From positions 736,737-800,736 of the forward strand of contig NW_019091365.1 of NCBI RefSeq assembly GCF_001949145.1: a DNA stretch of 64,000 nucleotides, given 5' to 3'. The notes beneath the pieces were generated by a model. It saw nothing but the letters and a program-made list of their open reading frames with translations, made no database searches and was not told where the DNA came from. How positions within the stretch are numbered: position 1 is the first letter of the stretch; every line of letters begins with the position of its first letter. The position numbers and the translations under genes are program-made. Source of the DNA: Acanthaster planci. Lineage: Eukaryota > Echinodermata > Asteroidea > Valvatida > Acanthasteridae. This document shows positions 15,059-26,957 of the stretch, piece by piece.

Positions 15059-18000
15059 CTACTTGGCAGCGGCAGCCTCCTTCTTCGCTTTCTTCAGTTT
15101 GTTCACCTCGGTGTTGATGATGCGTGTCCTCTGCAGAGGGGGGAAAGGTGCATCAGGTGGAGAAGAAAAAAATATCGGGGGTTGACAGAATGCAAATGTG
15201 GACAAGCAGAGGAAAAAGGAAAGCTGAAAACTGCACTCCCTAACTGTTGATCCATCTTTTGATCCAGCGACTGTTACTTCCCCCCTTTGTGAACAGTGCT
15301 TGAGAAGATGTCATTTATTCCATGCCTGACAAGCAAGATATAACGAAAGGTTTTGAGCGCAGCGTGCTGAACAAAATGTGTAGCTAGGCACCAGACTATA
15401 AAAAATACATAGACTATACACGAAATGTTTCAACACTGGATCTAAACCACTAACTGAGATTCTGAACAGTTTCACGCTGCCACAGAACCCGCTGAAAGTT
15501 GCCAGGTATTCTGTGGGCGTCCATGCACGTTCACGAGTCACGAAGCTTCAAAAAAGGGGCAAGGAGGGCCCATTTTGAAATAAGCTTTGCTGTGTACCCC
15601 ATGCACTCTGAAAATGTTGACAAGAAAGGGCCCGAACAGACGCTGGAACGGCAAAGCCCTTTCAAGGGGTGGAATCGAGGGACGTACCTTCTGCTTGGCT
15701 CTCATGAGCTTGTAGCGGTCAAAGTCTGTCATGTTGGCTTTCTGGAATAAGAAAAGGGAAACCGCTGTAAGACCTTCGTCAGCACTTTTCCTGATCCGAA
15801 TGATATTGCCTGTAAAGCCAACACTGGACCAGCCAAGAAATCAAACAAAATATTTTTTTTTTCTGCAAGGATGCTGAAGTCTACGAGTGCGTCACTCGGC
15901 TTGGCAAGCGTGGTGTCTCTTCCATGCCGTCTGCGAAGCCTTCACATCACACCAAGAAAGCACCAACATTCTCAGAGCCCCGGGAGGACGGTGTGCCGAA
16001 ATCTCATCATTAACCTTTAAACATTATGATGTGGATATTAAGCAAGATACAGGGTTACGGCTCAATTTCAGAACTCTGCTGACCATGGCATTTCGTGCGC
16101 CATTCCGTGCTTACTGCTCAAGCAGAGAAGTGTAATGCCAGTTCTGTACGCACAGAGGGTATCCCATGTTTACAAGATGTAAACCTTCCCATGAGAAGTA
16201 TCTTGCTGACTAGTGAAAAACGCTGTAACTGCAGGTTGGGGTGAGACTGGGGACATGAAGATGAAATCTACAATGCATCCACATAGAGGAGTTGTCGCCA
16301 TCAAATACGGTGTCTTTTCAGGGTATGAATATCTCACGAGGCATGGGTTTTCTCCCAAATAGCTACAATTATCTGGGATTCACATTTGTTCTTTCGTGCA
16401 AAGTGCTAAAAAAGGTAGCAGAAACTGAAAGATTTTCTCTCTCAAAAATCCACAATTACCAGGCCCAGAATCCTAAAATTGGGAAAAATCCTGTGGATTC
16501 ACCACGACGCTATGATCAGCAGAGATTGTTTCCTTGCAGAAAGCAGACCCCCCCCCAAGAAAATTCCAGACAAAGTCACTGTTTTCTCCTCACCCTCTTC
16601 TTGGCGGCCAGCTTCTTGGCCCAGGTGGTGGCCCGCCACTTCTTCTCCACTTCGGCCTTCTCCCACGCCTTGCGGACCGTGCCGGTGCGGGCCGAGTGGG
16701 GGATGCGGATCTTGAAGGAGGTCAGGTGGAGCTTCTTCAGCCGGATCTGCTGGCGGGGGAAGCCGGTGCACGGGCCGTCCACCAGGGCCTACAATGAAAA
16801 AAGGCGCGTCCAAAGGGTCATAGGGCATCTGTTGCGTCTGGTAAACTTTTAATGGTCGAATGAACGCTTGGATGACGGCAAAGTGGATGTGCGCTACAAT
16901 GCCCAGCGATGATGACGCTATTTGCCATCTTCGGAGGCTTTTTTCGTATCATTGAAATTGTGTTTGATAACAACTGTAACAGTACTTCACCACTGCTTCC
17001 GATGTGTTCTGAATATCAAAATTAATTTAAAATGTATGCAACTTTTTCACTCGTACAGCCTGTAGACAAAATAACACATGCCACTGAGTCTCTGGTATGC
17101 TATGGAAACTAAAATCCATGTTGAAAATATCTTTTAAGTATGGACAGGCAATATGCCTAAAGTCAGTAAACCTACGGCATCTGTTTATGTTGGGTCATTC
17201 TAAGTGATAGTAATGTCAATGTAAGGCTTCCACCCTTTTATGCAAACAGTATTAATTAATGGCGTCCGGTGTGGTCTGAAATCAAAAGCAACAAATTTTT
17301 CGTGGCATTTTTTCTATAATAAGCTTTGACAATAGGAGATTTGCTTGAAAACAGCTTCAGGCGAAGCGACTGAGGTAATGTATATCAAATAATATACGAA
17401 AATGTCAAGATGTCAGATATGTCAACATGGCTTCTCTGAGAAACAATTTTTCACTGCAGATGACCTTCACTGAAGGGTTCACTGGTTAGTTAGGGCGATT
17501 TCTGCACATTAGTTACCCTTTTCTGGTCGATGACATCAACGATGGCGCAGAGAGTACCCCTGTTCTTGCCAACGGCCACAAAGGCCACACGGCCGATCTC
17601 CACGAAGCGTTCAAAAACCTTCCAAAACAGAAACAAAACTAAGTGATCCTCAAAAGTTTCACTTCAAACTCATTTAAACAAAGCACGACTACAGCATGTA
17701 AGAGTCAATACAGTCCGACGAGCTCGGCTTTGAGGCTTGCCGAAGGATGCAGCAAGGCGAGTCTTTGGGCCACATCCCAGGAGCTAGGAACAATACCGAC
17801 CTAGAAACACAAGCGCAAGATATTGCTAGTTCTTAGGGTAACACTTAGGCCTTTAACACAACAACACTCATTGCTATGACCGTGCTTCATTCTCCCTGCT
17901 GTAGCAAAAAGATATAGAACGTGAGATATCAAATGATAATCTGAGGTTTGCTCAAAGTTAAACATGTACAACCATGACTCAAGTTCAACTTAGCCTATGG

Positions 18001-18881
18001 GGCGGCGCGGACATCTGGGACTCTCGCAAAATAACGGGTAGCAACCACACCGTGAGAGTCCTGGATGTCTGTGCCGCCCCATTCTTGAGGTCAAGATGAC
18101 TGATTCTTGATTCTTCTCTCTGATTGGTCAATTGATGGCTCTTCCATCTTTCACAGTCGAAACTCAAATTGGCAAAAATAACATAGCAGTCTATGGGGAA
18201 AATGTGAATTATTAACTCAAAATTTTGACCTTTACATCAAATGTGCCTGAAATTTCACTGTTGAAGTGCTTTGAACATTTCCCACACTGTACTGAAATGG
18301 TTTTAGTTATTATTTCTGTCACGTTGCTGCCAAAAAGGAGGAAAACATGCAAATCCCTGTACAAAGTGAATGGAGAGTTGACCAGACGTGGGTGTAATAA
18401 ATGGAAAAACCTCCAACCACGAGAATTCCTCAGACAGAATCAATTTGGCATGTTCAGGGTGTTTGGAAATTGTAAGAATTTATCACATTAAATTTTAACT
18501 TTCAGAATTTATCAGAATAATAAAGTTTTACAAATACACATCAGAAATACTACATTCAGCGACAATAACAAAATAAACCAGACTGAATAAATGCGTAATG
18601 ACCGTCCGGAAACTGGGCACATTACATTACCGGCACCTTCTTGCAGCACGCATGTCATCGTGCCTGCATCATGCTTTGATTAACTGACATGACTGACTAT
18701 TTTCATCAACAAATATACGAGTAAAATTAACCCTCTGTTATCAAATACAAATGTTTGTAGTCAGATTTAAAAGTTACTGTACTTTATAATGTTATTTCAG
18801 ACAGGAAATATGGAACGCTACTGTCATATTTAAGAGCACAATCTCAAGAATTATGGACAACTTTCGACCACGCTTTACCAT
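15059..18881 (-). CDS. RPL14: 60S ribosomal protein eL14 (RPL14), five exons
   Basis: Coding exons on the minus strand are 18879-18881 (ATG only), 17517-17618, 16594-16788, 15688-15741 and 15059-15130, all GT-AG, with later boundaries in phase 0. They encode 141 residues of the large-subunit protein eL14. Recognisable stretches are [30 protein letters not shown], the basic [18 protein letters not shown] block, [13 protein letters not shown] and the lysine/alanine tail. The protein is shorter than the human one (215), which carries long alanine repeats. The first exon is assigned because eL14 starts MVF and the second exon starts at VF: an ATG directly followed by a GTAAAG donor sits at 18881, just inside a pyrimidine-rich TOP-like transcript start. 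The ATG-only exon matches vertebrate RPL14 structure but is inferred. Confidence 0.92.
17715..17815 (-). ncRNA. possible intronic small structured RNA (H/ACA-like) in RPL14 intron 1
   Basis: This GC-richer block stands out from the AT-rich intron. On the minus strand it has several short self-complementary segments (CTAGG/CCTAG, CTTGC/GCAAG, CCGA/TCGG) and an ACA trinucleotide shortly downstream. Ribosomal-protein introns often host snoRNAs. Nothing here proves a snoRNA; it is a weak structural hint. Confidence 0.2.
17997..18082. repeat. 86-base imperfect hairpin in RPL14 intron 1
   Basis: ATGGGGCGGC at the left pairs with GCCGCCCCAT at the right. The stem continues through GACATC/GATGTC and GGACTCTC/GAGAGTCC with only small internal mismatches, leaving a loop of about 24 bases. 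Size and stem layout resemble a microRNA precursor, but a miniature transposon is equally possible. Confidence 0.6.
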
Positions 18882-18920
18882 GATTAAGGGTCGGCACGAA
18901 AGAGACCGAGGTGACGTCAC
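18879..18920 (-). promoter_or_regulatory. RPL14 core promoter: TOP-like start and CRE palindrome
   Basis: Upstream of the putative initiator codon, the minus strand reads CTCTTTC followed by a short leader, which fits the 5' terminal oligopyrimidine start of ribosomal-protein mRNAs. Immediately upstream lies the perfect palindrome GTGACGTCAC (18911-18920), a cAMP-response-element core (TGACGTCA) common at ribosomal-protein and housekeeping promoters. The exact transcription start is inferred. Confidence 0.5.
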
Positions 18921-18940
18921 GCCGCTACAATAACTTTTGA

Positions 18941-19047
18941 CCAACAGAGGGCGATGTTGCGCGAAAACATGGTCTACTTAACTTTGAAACGATAATGTCT
19001 ACCAAAAAATGCTGTTCGCGCCCTTCTTTTGGTGATTTGTGCGCGAA
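18941..19047. promoter_or_regulatory. E2F-like sites between the divergent RPL14 and MTBP genes
   Basis: Three matches to the E2F core occur within 90 bases: GCGCGAAAA at 18959-18967, TTCGCGCCC at 19015-19023 and GCGCGAA at 19041-19047. A CTCF-like CCAACAGAGGGCGA lies at 18941-18954. E2F control would suit MTBP, a replication-initiation gene. These are motif matches only. Confidence 0.4.
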
Positions 19048-19293
19048 TTCAGAGAGATACATTCTCTTTTTATCATTTGAAAAGCTTTATGGTAAGCATG
19101 TCGTTCAAACTTAAAGGTTATGTATGATACTCCCAAAAAGCTCCGCTTATAACAACTCTTCATCCTGTTCGCATGCCACTGCCCACGTCCGGACAAATAC
19201 ACGTTCGTGTATATTGCGGTGCACGTGCCATGTGTACATGTATGTTGTGACCTGATTGGGCAGGCAACTGGCGCGGCCTAGCTGGCCGTGGAC

Positions 19294-22200
19294 ATGGTCA
19301 TGATGGTTTGGTAGCCTATGTTTTGGGTTTTCGGGAGCAGCTGGGGGGGGGAGATTTGCCTTCCATAACTCAAGGGCCTAATAAGTAATAATGAGTGATT
19401 GCTCAGCAGTGGCCCCCTTCTCAGGAAAAAAGAATTCTTCGCTCAATTTTGCTCGCCAGGCAGAAGTTTCCAAATATCTCAAATGCTGTAGGCCTAGTGT
19501 TGAGTATGGAGATGCATTTCATGTCAGTTTTGTTACTCTCAAATTACCAAATTTCATATCATACATGTATGTTTGCATTACAACTCGTAGGTGATAACCA
19601 GGAACCACTGAATTCATTGCTGCAAGACGTCTTGTTGGACCTCTCCAAACGTGACAGTCGATGTGGTGAGATCATCCTCTCTATATACAGATAGCTCATC
19701 ACTTTTCCTAACTCATGAAACTCGTTCTGTTGGCCTACTGCAGATGTGGAGTGTTGTTGTCGTTTGCTGATCATTTGCTGCTTTTCGGTCTGTCCGGATA
19801 CTGCAGGTAATCTTAGCATTCCAGAGAGAAAGTGTCACTTTGCTGTTGTCGATCCCACCTCCTGCCGAAACGAGCATGCCGATTGGTTGGCCGTTGACGA
19901 CGTCCATAGGAGCTCGCCCTCTAAGAACGGTGGAGGGTCATCCAGCAGGATGGCTGAATTGCAGGACACGGGGGAGAATCTTGACTTAAAGGAAACTGAC
20001 GGAGTGAGCACAGAGTGAGTTCAACCTCCTGGAAAGATAGGAAAAATGGCGTTTATTTGGTTATCTTTACATAATTTATATAACAGGACAAGCACTGAGC
20101 ATACAGTGTTTATTAATATGTGTGTTGGGCAAGGGCAAAACCTGTTATATAAATTAACATCTCCCCAAGGCAAAAATACATCTTGAAAATATTTGGTTAT
20201 CTGGCAAACTTAAGAATGTCAAATTTGACTAGATCATTTCAGTCTAGAATTATTAGGTTTATTGAAAAGATTTGGGGAGAACCAGGCAGTACGAAATCCA
20301 CCGACAGCTGTTCGTTACCAGTGAAGGAAGCAATTACAATCAACTATCTTGCTTAGGGACACAACCTGCAGTAATCCCCAGGCTGGAGGGAACCCATATT
20401 TGAATTTATCCCCCAATTCTATAAAAGTTGGGTAAGGTGTTACTGTAAAACTAAATTAGTGTCGTTTTTTTCCCTCTAGTGAATTGGATTTTAGATTATC
20501 CGAGAGGATCCATGCTCTGGCAGACAAGCTTCCTCTTATCGGTGAGTTTTAATGTCAGCTGAAGTCTCAAAGCCTCCTTGAACTGTTGTATTTTCTAATT
20601 GTGCTGGTTGGAAATTGATTTTAAAACAACTGTTCTTTGTGTTTTACAGATGAGAAACTGTCAAGTTAGGTTTTTGGACCGGGATTGGATTTAATTTACC
20701 ACTTTGAGAGGCTCAGTCCACAACACATTCCATTCATTTTGGTGTTTGAAATATTTACTCTGTCCGCAACCTTAAAAAGTATTTCATATTCCAACACTGG
20801 ATTCCACTTATTCTAAATTAGGATGCCAATTAACTTGTTGGGCTGTACACTGGATATGATATTAGATAACTACGTAGTTGTTCTTGGGTTGACTCCAAGA
20901 AGAAAGAAAAATCATTGGGTGGGAGTTAGGGTTGTTCAAATTTTTTGCTGTCCGTTTTACGGCAGGGCATTATTTTGACATCGTATGGCTCACAACATCC
21001 AGAACCAACGTGCCAATTACCGATCATGTTTCGCTCTACGGCGCGCTGCAGCGCCTCTGCTCCTGGCATTCCGGGCTTCTCACCGTAGTCTGTGACGACG
21101 CGAGTCCTAGGGAACCCCCCCACGACACCCTGAACGACTGGGTGAACTGTCTCCAGGGGAGAGTGGCGAGGGGTGCAGAATCAGTCGCGGAGGCAGTGGG
21201 TCGGGGCGTGGCCTGGCAGGGGGAGGTGGTTCTTGCTGATGGGAAGGTGAGATAAGGTTTGACTATTTCCACTCTGTCAGTTGTATGCATCCCTGTACCA
21301 CCATGTTGTCCAAATGCTGAGAACAGAACAGAAATATGCTGCGCTACGCATGAAGAGATTGCCATGAAAAAATGTCAAGAAACATTAACGTCGTTGGACA
21401 AGTAGTCTCACAATAGTTTCACTTGTTAGAAAGTGGAGTTTTGTTGTTTGTCGGAATGTTCTCTTTTTTTTAATTTTTCCTCCCCATTTTTGTGGTTTGT
21501 CTGTCAAAGGGTTCCGAAAGTATTTGTCATTTGTCAAAGATACCAATGTCTAAGTTATCGACTTGATGGAAATCAGGTAGCACACTTTTAATTATATATA
21601 ACAGGTTTGCCCTTACCCAACGTATATTAATATAATTAATATACGTTGGGTATTAATATACGTTGGGTAAGGGCAAACCTGTTATATATAATTAACATCT
21701 CCCCAACGCAAAAATACATCTTGAAAAATGTAGCACACTTTTGTTTTCTTTTTTTCCAGGGACAGAAATCTTTACGTCTTCCTGGCTTTGTCCTGGATTC
21801 AAAGCTCAATGATGACACGACATTTCACGTCCCGGAAGCTGCCGTCATCCAAATCTGTGCGTCCCCCGAAGGGAAGCCATTAAAAACACAGGCAACCAAA
21901 AACGTAGGAACCACACATTCCCTGATAAAGTTTGAGTACCTTGCAGAATCCTTTGAATGCTCACGCTAAGTTCTGTTGGGTTTTCATGGGTTTGGGACCT
22001 CGGAACCCTGACTCTATCACTTTACATTGACACGCCAATTCAATTTAGGTACAGATAATGTGGCATTCCTTCACTGTACAGTTTGGGAATCTGAAGCAGT
22101 TGGAGATCCTTTGATCCTCACTTCGAGCAATAAAAGGACTACAAACTTACAGCCTTGAATTTTTTTTTAAAATCTATTTTCCACAGACCATTACTTTTTC

Positions 22201-25200
22201 AAGACAGTTGGAAGTTGTCTGTTGTGTCTGCCGATCGGATGTTCCCAGTCAGTTTATTTCTCCTCTACAGCTGTCACTGTATCCTTTGAATGAAATTGTC
22301 CCCTGCGGAAGAGTTGTTATTGCCACTATTAGTAATCAAATATAGTCTTTTTGTTTTTAATAGTGACATGCACATTTGTAGCATTTTCTGTCGAGTTAAC
22401 TTTGTAGTGTTCTGAGCAGACAGCATCTTCCAGTCATTTGGTGTTTTGACCTTTGACTCCCTGACCCAGACACCTCTTGCCGGGCAGTCGCCTGCCTAGA
22501 TCCGAACATTTTCTGCATTGGTTGTCGGAGGTGAGCCGGTCAGAAGATGCGGCTATCATCATGAGGCTACCCTGTAGGACCCTCACGCCAAGTGCTCGCT
22601 CCAGCCGCAACGCCAGGCCGACCAGTACCAAGGCTTGGAGGGAGCACATCAAGAACTGTAGGGGTGACATAAAAGGTGCGAATTTACACCCGAACTGTTG
22701 AACATGTGACATTTCAGACCTTCAAGATTGTGTTGGCCGTTTGGAAGGCATTTAAACTTTAAGGATAACCTCCATTTACTTGTCAATTTCATGTTCTTGT
22801 GAAAAGCAAATTGCCCACAGAGCTTCTAAAAAAGGGACAAAAATTCAGAAGTTAGCCGGGAGCGGTAGTTTAACCATTCAGTCCAATTTTAAAAAAAATT
22901 TGAACCTTTGTCAGTTTGGCTTTCTCAACTTTCTCTGCAGTACCAGACTTGCATCTGACAGAGAGCCAAGAATTCTATTACCTCCTTGTGCATGGTGACA
23001 GGGAACTCGGTCAAACTGTTGTGGCTCACGTGATGTACTCACCTGGTGATCTGAGCGCCGTAGTGCACGCTCAGCTGGCCGAGTACCAAAGGTCACTCAC
23101 ATTCGATGGTCAGTCATTTTTGAATCTTATTCTTTTTGGAATTTTTTGGATGATAATCTTTTTTCCCGTTAGCTTAATTTTTCTCCAACAAATTGTATAA
23201 TTAATAAATATTAGTCACATTTAACTCTCGAACTATTAAATACACCTGTATATCGAACATTCTTTCATTTGCCGCTGTTTCCAAGAAGTTGTTGTTTTTA
23301 TCATATTCCTCAGACCAGCATGGCGCTAGAACTGTGCTGAATGCCATCCCCAGTCTGGATGGTAGTCAAGTCCAGACCTTACTGGAAACAATCAAGTCTG
23401 CCCAGGCCGACTCAATCAAGACATTCCTGGGTAAGTCTTTGTAGTTCTTTGCCAAGGTTTCGATTTTTTCCCCCTGAATCCCAGCAAGGCCTGGGATTTG
23501 GAACATTTTCACAAAGGAGTAGACTTCAGATTACACCTTTTATACCAGTCTCACTGAATTGTGAAAGGTTTACTACCTTAGAAAACCATGAGAGGTAGGA
23601 TGTTCTGATCATTTTCATTAATTTTTTTTTTTAAGTCCATGAAAATCGTGTTAATGATAAGATTTAGAGAGATAGGCGAAAGATTCATTATTGCATCTAG
23701 AATATAGTTATGACACTGGAGAATAGTTTTGCCAGTGTTGATTGTCAACATGCTATTCACATAGGTGATTGTTATTTTTGGCAACCAAATATTCTGCCGT
23801 TAACAGAAGAAAGGAAGTCAGAGGGCAGGGAACCGACTATGACCTGCATGGAATTGCAGCTTCTGTTGGGAACCGTCTTTTCCACTGCCATGGCTGAAAT
23901 AGACAAACTTTCGACAGAGAGCAAAGCACACGATGAAACATACTCCGAGGGTGACTTGAAAAACGGAAATGTCGTATCAGGTAAAAAAAAGAAACATAAA
24001 TGGTCTTCATCGTGACTTTTTTCATCACTGTAACCATCGTTTGCATTTTAAAAATGCTTTTCATTTTAATTTCTTCACTGTGATTGAGAGTGACTCTGCT
24101 ATTTGGAATTTCATCGCACATGAAAGAGAAACCAGAAACCCAACCTTTTGATTCGTTTCAGGCCAGTTGAAGGCACAGAAATATTGTTTTAACAAAACGT
24201 GGTTGTGCCCATTTGCCAAATGAAATGACTTCAAATGGGCCAGACATGATGGTTTGGTTTGGTTTGGTTTGGCAGAAATTGATTGCAGTCCATCACACTG
24301 GCTGGAGAAACTGGCTCTGCAGAACCACGAGGCCGCTGAGCGAAGAATCAAACGCTTCAAGTCGGGCGAGCTGATGCTGGCCGGAATGGCCGTGCCCGCC
24401 CCTGCCAATAACAGTGAGTGTTGAACCTCGACCGTAACCCTCCCGGACCATTCGAAATCCAACAGGAAGGGTCAAGGAATATTCGTTTGTCAGATTGAGG
24501 AAGCCAGAGCCCAGAATTACTGCTTTACACGTAGCTTGATTCCCTGTGAAACTTTGAAGTTCAGAGAAGGTGCCGTTGGTTTCCTTCTCTCTGAAGGATT
24601 TTGGAGGAATCAGGAAGACTCCATGCAAGTGACAGTGCGTTTAATTCTGCAGACGACATGCGTGGATACCACCTGCCTTGGGAATTTCAGACAAGAATTG
24701 TACCTCTGGTGTTGCATTGCTGGAGAATTTTCCCTTTTCGGACAGCACAGTAGGAAATATAAATGTTTACCAGTGTCCATGCTTTATCATTTCTTTCTTT
24801 TTCTCATGGACTAGCCATCGCCTTGACTGCAGAGGAGTTTCTGAAGCATTTTCAAGCCAGCGGTTTGCCCAGTGCAGAGGATCTCTCCCCAGTCTCCGTG
24901 GCAACGGGAGACAGACCATCTGGCCTGAGTGCAGGAAAGAACCCTCCCAGCCTGCCCTGTGGTGACCTCAAGAAGGCTACATTTGAGGAGGCGCAGAAAT
25001 ACACCGTCCCCGGAATTCAGTCAGTGTCCAGTTCCTCCTTCTCTGTTCTGTTTTGTACATGGACATCCCATTGCATCAACTGTAGTATCCAGTCGAAATG
25101 TTTGTAGACATGGGCTTGCCAATCGTAGTGTTCTTATTGGAAACGGGGTCCAACCAAAGATATCTGGTTATGTAGATTCTGCTGTAGTGACTTTCTCTGA

Positions 25201-26957
25201 GCTGACTCTCAGTTGGTGGATAAATGTGGTGGGCATATTTTGTCTCAACGGTCTCGGCAAGAACTGAGGCTTTGATTGATTTTTACGATGCTTTCCATCA
25301 GGTATTGTTTAGACTCTGGGCCCAGCCAGCAGATGGACAGCCGCTTCTCCAAGATGCAGCAGCGCTACATCCGATACGAGACGGCATCCACCTGTTCCTC
25401 CGATCAAGCCGCCTCCCCGGCAACCCTGACCATCCCTCAGCCGTCTTCCTCCACAACCGATTCTGCCACTGCTACCGTTAATTCCACTTCTGCCTCCAGT
25501 AGTCCCACTTCTGCCACCGCTAAGGTGAATAGTCATCTCCAGAGGGACAGGCTCAGTGGCAGGGGCCAGCGGTTGGCTGAGAAAGCCCGCAGATCAGCGG
25601 AAAAGGGACAGAGGTCGGTGGACAAGGGTCAGATGTTGATGCGGGTTCAGAGGTCAGCAGAGAAACGTCGGAGGATGGTGCTGGAGAGAAACCACAGGAT
25701 CAGCCCAGGGAGGTCTCTTAGCAGAGGCCTGAAGAGGAAGGGGCAAGACACAGCGTCAGTCTCCCCGGCAAAGAAAAGGTACATCTCAATCAAGGCTGTT
25801 GCCCTTCTTTTTTTGCCCTTGTGGTTTCTAACATGCTGTAAAAGTTCACCAAGTGAAAAATATTGTTGAAAGATTAGAAATCAGCTAAAGAAAAGCTCGA
25901 AGGAGAACGTCAAAGCAGTCGAAGCCAGAACTATCAACACTTTGATTCACCTGCCAGTTTGTAGCCAGTCCTCACCCAGTCTTTGCTTTTCTTTTCTTTC
26001 TTTCTTGGGCATGCGCTTCACACTTTCAGGCCGATACCGACTAGAAAATCTCCCCGCAAAAGAGTTTCATCAATCCAGGTTCAGGAGGGGAAGCCCCTGG
26101 CAGAGAAGACAAACAAGGACTCCTGCCATGCCTCGTCGTCGTCGTCATCTTCCAGCTCAAAATCACAAGCGATGTCACGTTCCCAGAGGACAAGAATGGT
26201 AGGAATATCATCTCATTCCTACATGCAGTATCCTGATGAGTCAGTGCCGTGTTGTACAAGTGAAAGATTTCAAGCTAAATTTTGAGGCCCCAAGAGGCTA
26301 GGATAAGAGAGCGGATAAAGTTAAGCTTGATGACTTGGAGTAGCGATGCACAAGATGGTGGAATTTTGCAGTTCTAATAAACCACATTTCTCAGCTTGTT
26401 GAACTTCAAAAAAAGGTTCAAAACAATATCTGAACTGGAGCTGTTGGATGGCCTATATTATCCCATCCTAGAATGTCCCGTCTCGTTTTATTGCTCAACA
26501 CAGAAACTAAGGGTGATTGTCAAAGAGTCGCTCGCGAGCCGGGGAGTCACCAAAGGGAGTAGGTGCTACGAAGCGTGCATCGAGCGACTGTACAAGATGG
26601 CAGAGATGTATGTCAAGGTACGTGGGGTTCTGAACAGACCCTGAAAATCAGTCTGTAAAAATTAACGCAGTGTCTGCGTCCTATTGCTGGAGCTCCACTC
26701 TTTTAACGCGAGTCGTACATCTTAAAATGTCGTGAATTTAGAGGCAGGTGCAGTTTATGAACACTCTGTTAGAATCAAGATTTCACACCCTCCTTTCCTT
26801 AATAAACAGCCTACTTTGAAAGGATTCCAATTTTTCATCTCCTTTTCCTCAGGACTTGAAAACATCCCGGGGCCTGAACGAGCAGATGAAGAGTATAGCA
26901 GAGGCCAACGCAGACTTCGTGGTGCAGTTCGAGCAGAACAGAATCAAGAATTCCTGA
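19294..26957 (+). CDS. MTBP: MTBP, MDM2-binding protein / Treslin partner in DNA replication initiation
   Basis: Fifteen phase-consistent exons: 19591-19665, 19807-20014, 20480-20541, 20966-21246, 21760-21935, 22470-22675, 22941-23108, 23314-23430, 23807-23980, 24276-24413, 24815-25019, 25302-25778, 26030-26198, 26504-26617, 26853-26957. They give 890 residues, against 904 in human. MTBP binds Treslin/TICRR and helps CDK-dependent origin firing. Diagnostic stretches include HALADKLPLIG, FYYLLVHGD, YCLDSG with QRYIRYETAS, SRSQRTRM and the C-terminal Sld7-like AEMYVKDLKTSRGL. The two N-terminal exons (19294-19310 with ATG, and 19425-19465) are tentative: they fit in phase and would encode MVMMVWKKEFF, resembling the short start of human MTBP, but are too small to prove. 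The 3' part is serine-rich and highly basic. The acceptor of exon 24276 is preceded by a GGTTT repeat rather than a pyrimidine tract. Confidence 0.9.
20085..20190. repeat. diverged relative of the 21590-21726 repeat (MTBP intron)
   Basis: GTTGGGCAAGGGCAAAACCTG followed by TTATATAAATTAACATCTCC and a CAAAAATACATCTTGAAAA word repeats the right half of the 21590-21726 element with minor changes. A TTATATAACAGGACAAGC word lies on the left, so it is an older copy of the same fold-back family. Confidence 0.55.
21577..21742. mobile_element. fold-back insertion with 43-bp inverted arms and 13-bp flanking duplications
   Basis: Arms at 21590-21632 and 21651-21693 are perfect reverse complements built around TTTGCCCTTACCCAACGTAT. 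A right-hand tail (AACATCTCCCC...ACATCTTGAAAA) follows. The whole is flanked by GTAGCACACTTTT at 21577-21589 and again at 21730-21742, a plausible target-site duplication, which points to a recent insertion in the MTBP intron just upstream of exon 21760-21935. A related fragment (TTTGCCCTTACCCAACGTATA) occurs near 55338-55358. Confidence 0.7.

Noticed and set aside
16292-16852. Plus-strand open frame of 186 codons
   Set aside because: Antisense to RPL14 exon 16594-16788, whose minus-strand translation is clearly eL14.
22188-22330. Extra MTBP exon after a good-looking acceptor
   Set aside because: Joining 21935 directly to 22470 closes the phase and gives an IKFEHLL segment that fits human MTBP; no donor gives a consistent phase for an extra exon.
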